NCBI RefSeq assembly: GCF_014836715.1 | Contig: NZ_JACSQI010000018.1 | Location: 1 to 64,000 of the forward strand | Length of the DNA stretch: 64,000 nucleotides | Direction: 5' to 3' | Origin: Escherichia whittamii | GTDB lineage: Bacteria; Pseudomonadota; Gammaproteobacteria; Enterobacterales; Enterobacteriaceae | In this document: positions 61,662 to 64,000 of the stretch, piece after piece | Numbering within the stretch: position 1 is the first letter of the stretch | How the letters are laid out: every line of letters begins with the position of its first letter | The notes under the pieces: model-generated | Told to the model about the DNA's origin: nothing | Databases searched by the model: none | What the model saw: only the letters and a program-made list of their open reading frames with translations | Program-made: the position numbers and the translations under genes

Positions 61662-63218
61662 TTAATTTGAGGGAGGTGTTATAGCTGGTTTGGAAATTTG
61701 TCGGATTTTTCCATATAGGTTAGCCCGCAATGGAGATTCACTCGCTTTGAGGGGATCTGCCAACTGCCACTCTGTTTCTGTTTTATTTTCATGAGTAGAG
61801 GTGCCTTGTTCTTCTTTTCCATCGTCGCCATCGGCAAATGCCACATCGTACGAAAACGCAAAATATCCTTTAATACCATCGTGATAGCCTACAAGGTCAA
61901 TTCCATCATCATGAGAGTCTACCTCAAATCCAGCCTTGGCCTCGATGCGGCCTTCGGCCCCGAGACTTAATTCGACACACATTACTTCTGCTTCAAATGT
62001 TGCACTAACAACCCCTTTTATACCTAAGTAAAGCTGGTTTTTTTCTAATATACCAATGGACCATTCATCATTTTTACTTTTATATGAAACACCTAAGTTA
62101 ATATTAATACCTAAAAGTATTTCAATATAACACTCGACGCTAACACCATGCTTGTCTAAGTATTTTCTGCATTTATTTGCAAGATGATCTATTTTACAAT
62201 AAGCACATATAAACTGAATGATATCAAACCTTAAACCACCTTCTAATAAGGGTTCTCCATATAGACCAAAAAAATGACAAGGACCATCATGAACATCTGT
62301 ATATTGATAAGCATATGAGACCCCCAATGTTACCGGCTCTAGATTTGTACTAAATACTTCATATTCACGAGTTTTATTGTTATTATCAGGATCTGGTGCA
62401 AAATATTTATTTACACAACCCAATAGTTTATCAATCGAACTGGAGTGTATTGATGATGCTGTTGTAATTTTATTTTTGATATTTTTTTTATATTCTTCTG
62501 TATATTCAGTGTTACATATTTTTAATCCATAATCAAAAGTCATATCTAATGAATTAGTTAACTTAAATTTATCTGTTGCATATGTCCAGCCATCACGTAG
62601 TTTATTACCATTTTTAGGTTTTGTGTTTTCCATCGTTAAGCGAGACTTTATCCGTTCATCTCTGCGTTCTTTGATGCTCCTCTCTTTTATATCAGCGCCT
62701 AATTCATAACTTAAACCTAAACTCGCACGGAGTTCAATAGTTGGCTGAACATATATTGTAACATACTGCCCCCACTCGTAACATCCATTTGCAACCACAA
62801 TATATGTGGCTGGCCCCTCTGAAAAACTTGCTGGAGGGATGATTGAAGTTAAATAATAATATGGCGGAAAAAAACAATCTATTATATCTGTTATATTTGT
62901 TAAGCATGACTCTTGTCCTTTGTAAGATAACTTGACTTTATTCGGAACTCCATCAGATGTCAGTGATTCAGATGTTCCTCCTGCAATCTCCTCCATCCAT
63001 GCCACCGGACATCCACTTTTATTGCATTTACTAATGATAGTAATGGTTCCATCACATCCATCGCCTTCATCCAGTAAATTTAAATAAATAGAACCTTCTT
63101 TTGACCATGTATGATGTTCTTTATTGTTGGGGAAATCAGTAATTATATCCAGTAAGCATGTGTCTGGTATATTGCACTCCACACAGACCTTTCCGGCAGT
63201 TGCTGAAGGTGTTGTCAT
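61662..63218 (-). CDS. unrecognised 518-aa protein, candidate T6SS effector
   Basis: 518 aa with no family I can name. The N-terminus has paired Cys (CVECNIPDTC) and further Cys throughout. A middle region (about 150-300) is Lys/Asn-rich. The C-terminal part (about 380-470) has glycine-spaced beta-like repeats (SIGILEKNQLYLGIKGVVSA, LSLGAEGRIEAKAGFEV) reminiscent of a barrel or membrane-active domain. No signal peptide is present, consistent with loading on VgrG/PAAR by the DUF4123 protein encoded 9 bp upstream. It is visibly more AT-rich than the backbone, suggesting transfer. Confidence 0.55.
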   Translation of the reverse strand: MTTPSATAGKVCVECNIPDTCLLDIITDFPNNKEHHTWSKEGSIYLNLLDEGDGCDGTITIISKCNKSGCPVAWMEEIAGGTSESLTSDGVPNKVKLSYKGQESCLTNITDIIDCFFPPYYYLTSIIPPASFSEGPATYIVVANGCYEWGQYVTIYVQPTIELRASLGLSYELGADIKERSIKERRDERIKSRLTMENTKPKNGNKLRDGWTYATDKFKLTNSLDMTFDYGLKICNTEYTEEYKKNIKNKITTASSIHSSSIDKLLGCVNKYFAPDPDNNNKTREYEVFSTNLEPVTLGVSYAYQYTDVHDGPCHFFGLYGEPLLEGGLRFDIIQFICAYCKIDHLANKCRKYLDKHGVSVECYIEILLGININLGVSYKSKNDEWSIGILEKNQLYLGIKGVVSATFEAEVMCVELSLGAEGRIEAKAGFEVDSHDDGIDLVGYHDGIKGYFAFSYDVAFADGDDGKEEQGTSTHENKTETEWQLADPLKASESPLRANLYGKIRQISKPAITPPSN

Positions 63219-63227
63219 ATAGTTCCC

Positions 63228-64000
63228 TTACTGAGGTATAAATCCCAGCTCCTGTAAAAGTAACATTTCAACCCGGTTGTATGCGGGCCTTTCCTTATTA
63301 CTCAGTATATCCAGCCATTGCTGGGGAATATTGGTACTATCGGTTATGGTGTTTTTTAATAGTAAAAATACAATCCCTCTGACAGAACGATCGTCGGTAA
63401 TATCCAGAGACTGACAAAGTAAAAAATAATCTTCAGCCTGTCGATTTATGCATGCGTAATCTTTGTCAGAAAAATAATTGGATGATGTATAATAATTATG
63501 AATATACCGAGTTAATTTCTGAATGTAATTATTCTGAGCCTGCCTGTTAAGGTTTTCATATTGTCTGTGGCTGAATGTCAGTATGGTGTTATTTTTCGAT
63601 GGTATTCTTCTGGCATCAGGTCGACGAAGTGATGAAAAGTTATCTTCCCGCTCTTCTCCTGCATACCAGGTGCTGATTTTATCTATTGGGTCAATAAACA
63701 AAAGTAACTCCCGTGGGGTCAGTACGCTGACCAGCGACCATATGTTCCGTGGGTCATAAAACCGGAACAAAACTGGTTTGCTTCTTTCAGGTATATTAAC
63801 CCACAGATAACGGCGAAAATGCTGCAGCACTACATGGATTTTACTGTATGAGGAGACATATATTCCCCACGGTGTATCTTTCGTACCCAGCCACGCAGTC
63901 ACTTCCGGCGTTACCTCCACCAGCCAAGGAGCCAACGCCTCTAAATCTGGTTGTACAGGCGGCGGAAATAAGCAGCAGTGTGGAGGTTTTTTTTCCTGTA
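63228..64000 (-). CDS. DUF4123-domain T6SS effector adaptor (Tap/TEC type), start outside window
   Basis: The frame is open from the right window edge (reading QEKKPPHCCLFPPP and then LEALAPWLVEVTPEVTAWLG) to TGA at 63228, at least 257 codons. The DUF4123 signature is APWLVEV, WGIYVSSYSKIHVVLQHFRRYL, LFRFYDPRNIWSLVSVLTPREL and FIDPIDKIST. Such adaptors bind the effector encoded next to them and load it on VgrG. The first ATG inside the window (63935) is internal to the domain, so the true start lies beyond 64000. Confidence 0.85.
   Translation of the reverse strand, partial: QEKKPPHCCLFPPPVQPDLEALAPWLVEVTPEVTAWLGTKDTPWGIYVSSYSKIHVVLQHFRRYLWVNIPERSKPVLFRFYDPRNIWSLVSVLTPRELLLFIDPIDKISTWYAGEEREDNFSSLRRPDARRIPSKNNTILTFSHRQYENLNRQAQNNYIQKLTRYIHNYYTSSNYFSDKDYACINRQAEDYFLLCQSLDITDDRSVRGIVFLLLKNTITDSTNIPQQWLDILSNKERPAYNRVEMLLLQELGFIPQ

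Overview
The window is chromosomal DNA of Escherichia coli (or a very close Shigella/Escherichia relative) but not K-12. The tol-pal, cyd, sdh-suc, gltA, ybgDQPO, abrB-nei-pxp, dtpD, phr and ybgA genes read as near-identical E. coli proteins. Three REP/BIME clusters of the E. coli type lie between genes. Relative to the published E. coli map the segment runs backwards, from the lysT/valT tRNA cluster towards the rhsC region. I remember the K-12 order from general knowledge and could not align it here.

Backbone. Positions 1-9300 hold two tRNA genes (Val, Lys), then on the minus strand ybgC-tolQ-tolR-tolA-tolB-pal-cpoB (cell envelope constriction machine) and cydA-cydB-cydX-ybgE (cytochrome bd-I), with a perfect FNR box upstream of cydA. 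Positions 20868-32908 hold the TCA block sdhCDAB-sucABCD (minus), ending in the SdhX small RNA and terminator, and gltA divergent from it. Positions 33240-38156 are the ybgDQPO chaperone-usher fimbrial operon, whose usher gene is frameshifted. Positions 46404-55160 carry abrB, nei, the 5-oxoprolinase genes pxpB-pxpC-pxpA, ybgI, dtpD, phr and ybgA.

Accessory region 1 (about 9.3-20.85 kb, between cydA and sucD, where K-12 has mngRAB) is a glutamate-fermentation island of the methylaspartate pathway. It has glutamate mutase glmS-glmL-glmE, methylaspartate ammonia-lyase, an AtuA-like protein plus its DUF4387 partner, and a class I fumarase of the FumD/mesaconase type. It is decaying. glmL has an in-frame amber codon at codon 397 of 462. 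A broken cob(I)alamin adenosyltransferase follows fumD. Short remnants of urocanate hydratase (hutU) and histidine ammonia-lyase (hutH) lie beyond a LysR regulator. Together these suggest an ancestral histidine -> glutamate -> methylaspartate -> mesaconate -> citramalate route with its own B12 activation gene.

Accessory region 2 (38.4-46.2 kb, between ybgO and abrB) is a complete-looking catabolic operon: a TRAP transporter (dctP-Q-M type), a split UxaA-family dehydratase/lyase (SuyA/SuyB-like), an SDR, a zinc-type alcohol dehydrogenase and an RraA-like aldolase, with a divergent FadR-type GntR regulator. Its substrate is not evident from sequence.

Accessory region 3 (55.3-64.0 kb) is a type VI secretion cargo island without core secretion genes. 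From the right edge it carries a DUF4123 adaptor, an unrecognised 518-aa candidate effector with a 333-aa exported partner, a PAAR protein, a gutted vgrG and a large peptidoglycan-targeting effector (EF-hand plus DUF3380 muramidase). The effector is broken by an amber codon, a frameshift and an ochre codon. Its exported candidate immunity gene is interrupted at a G7 tract. A 133-bp direct repeat of the effector's core brackets the toxin-immunity cassette, and an intact 1291-bp ISEc1-type H-repeat element cuts off whatever followed the second copy.
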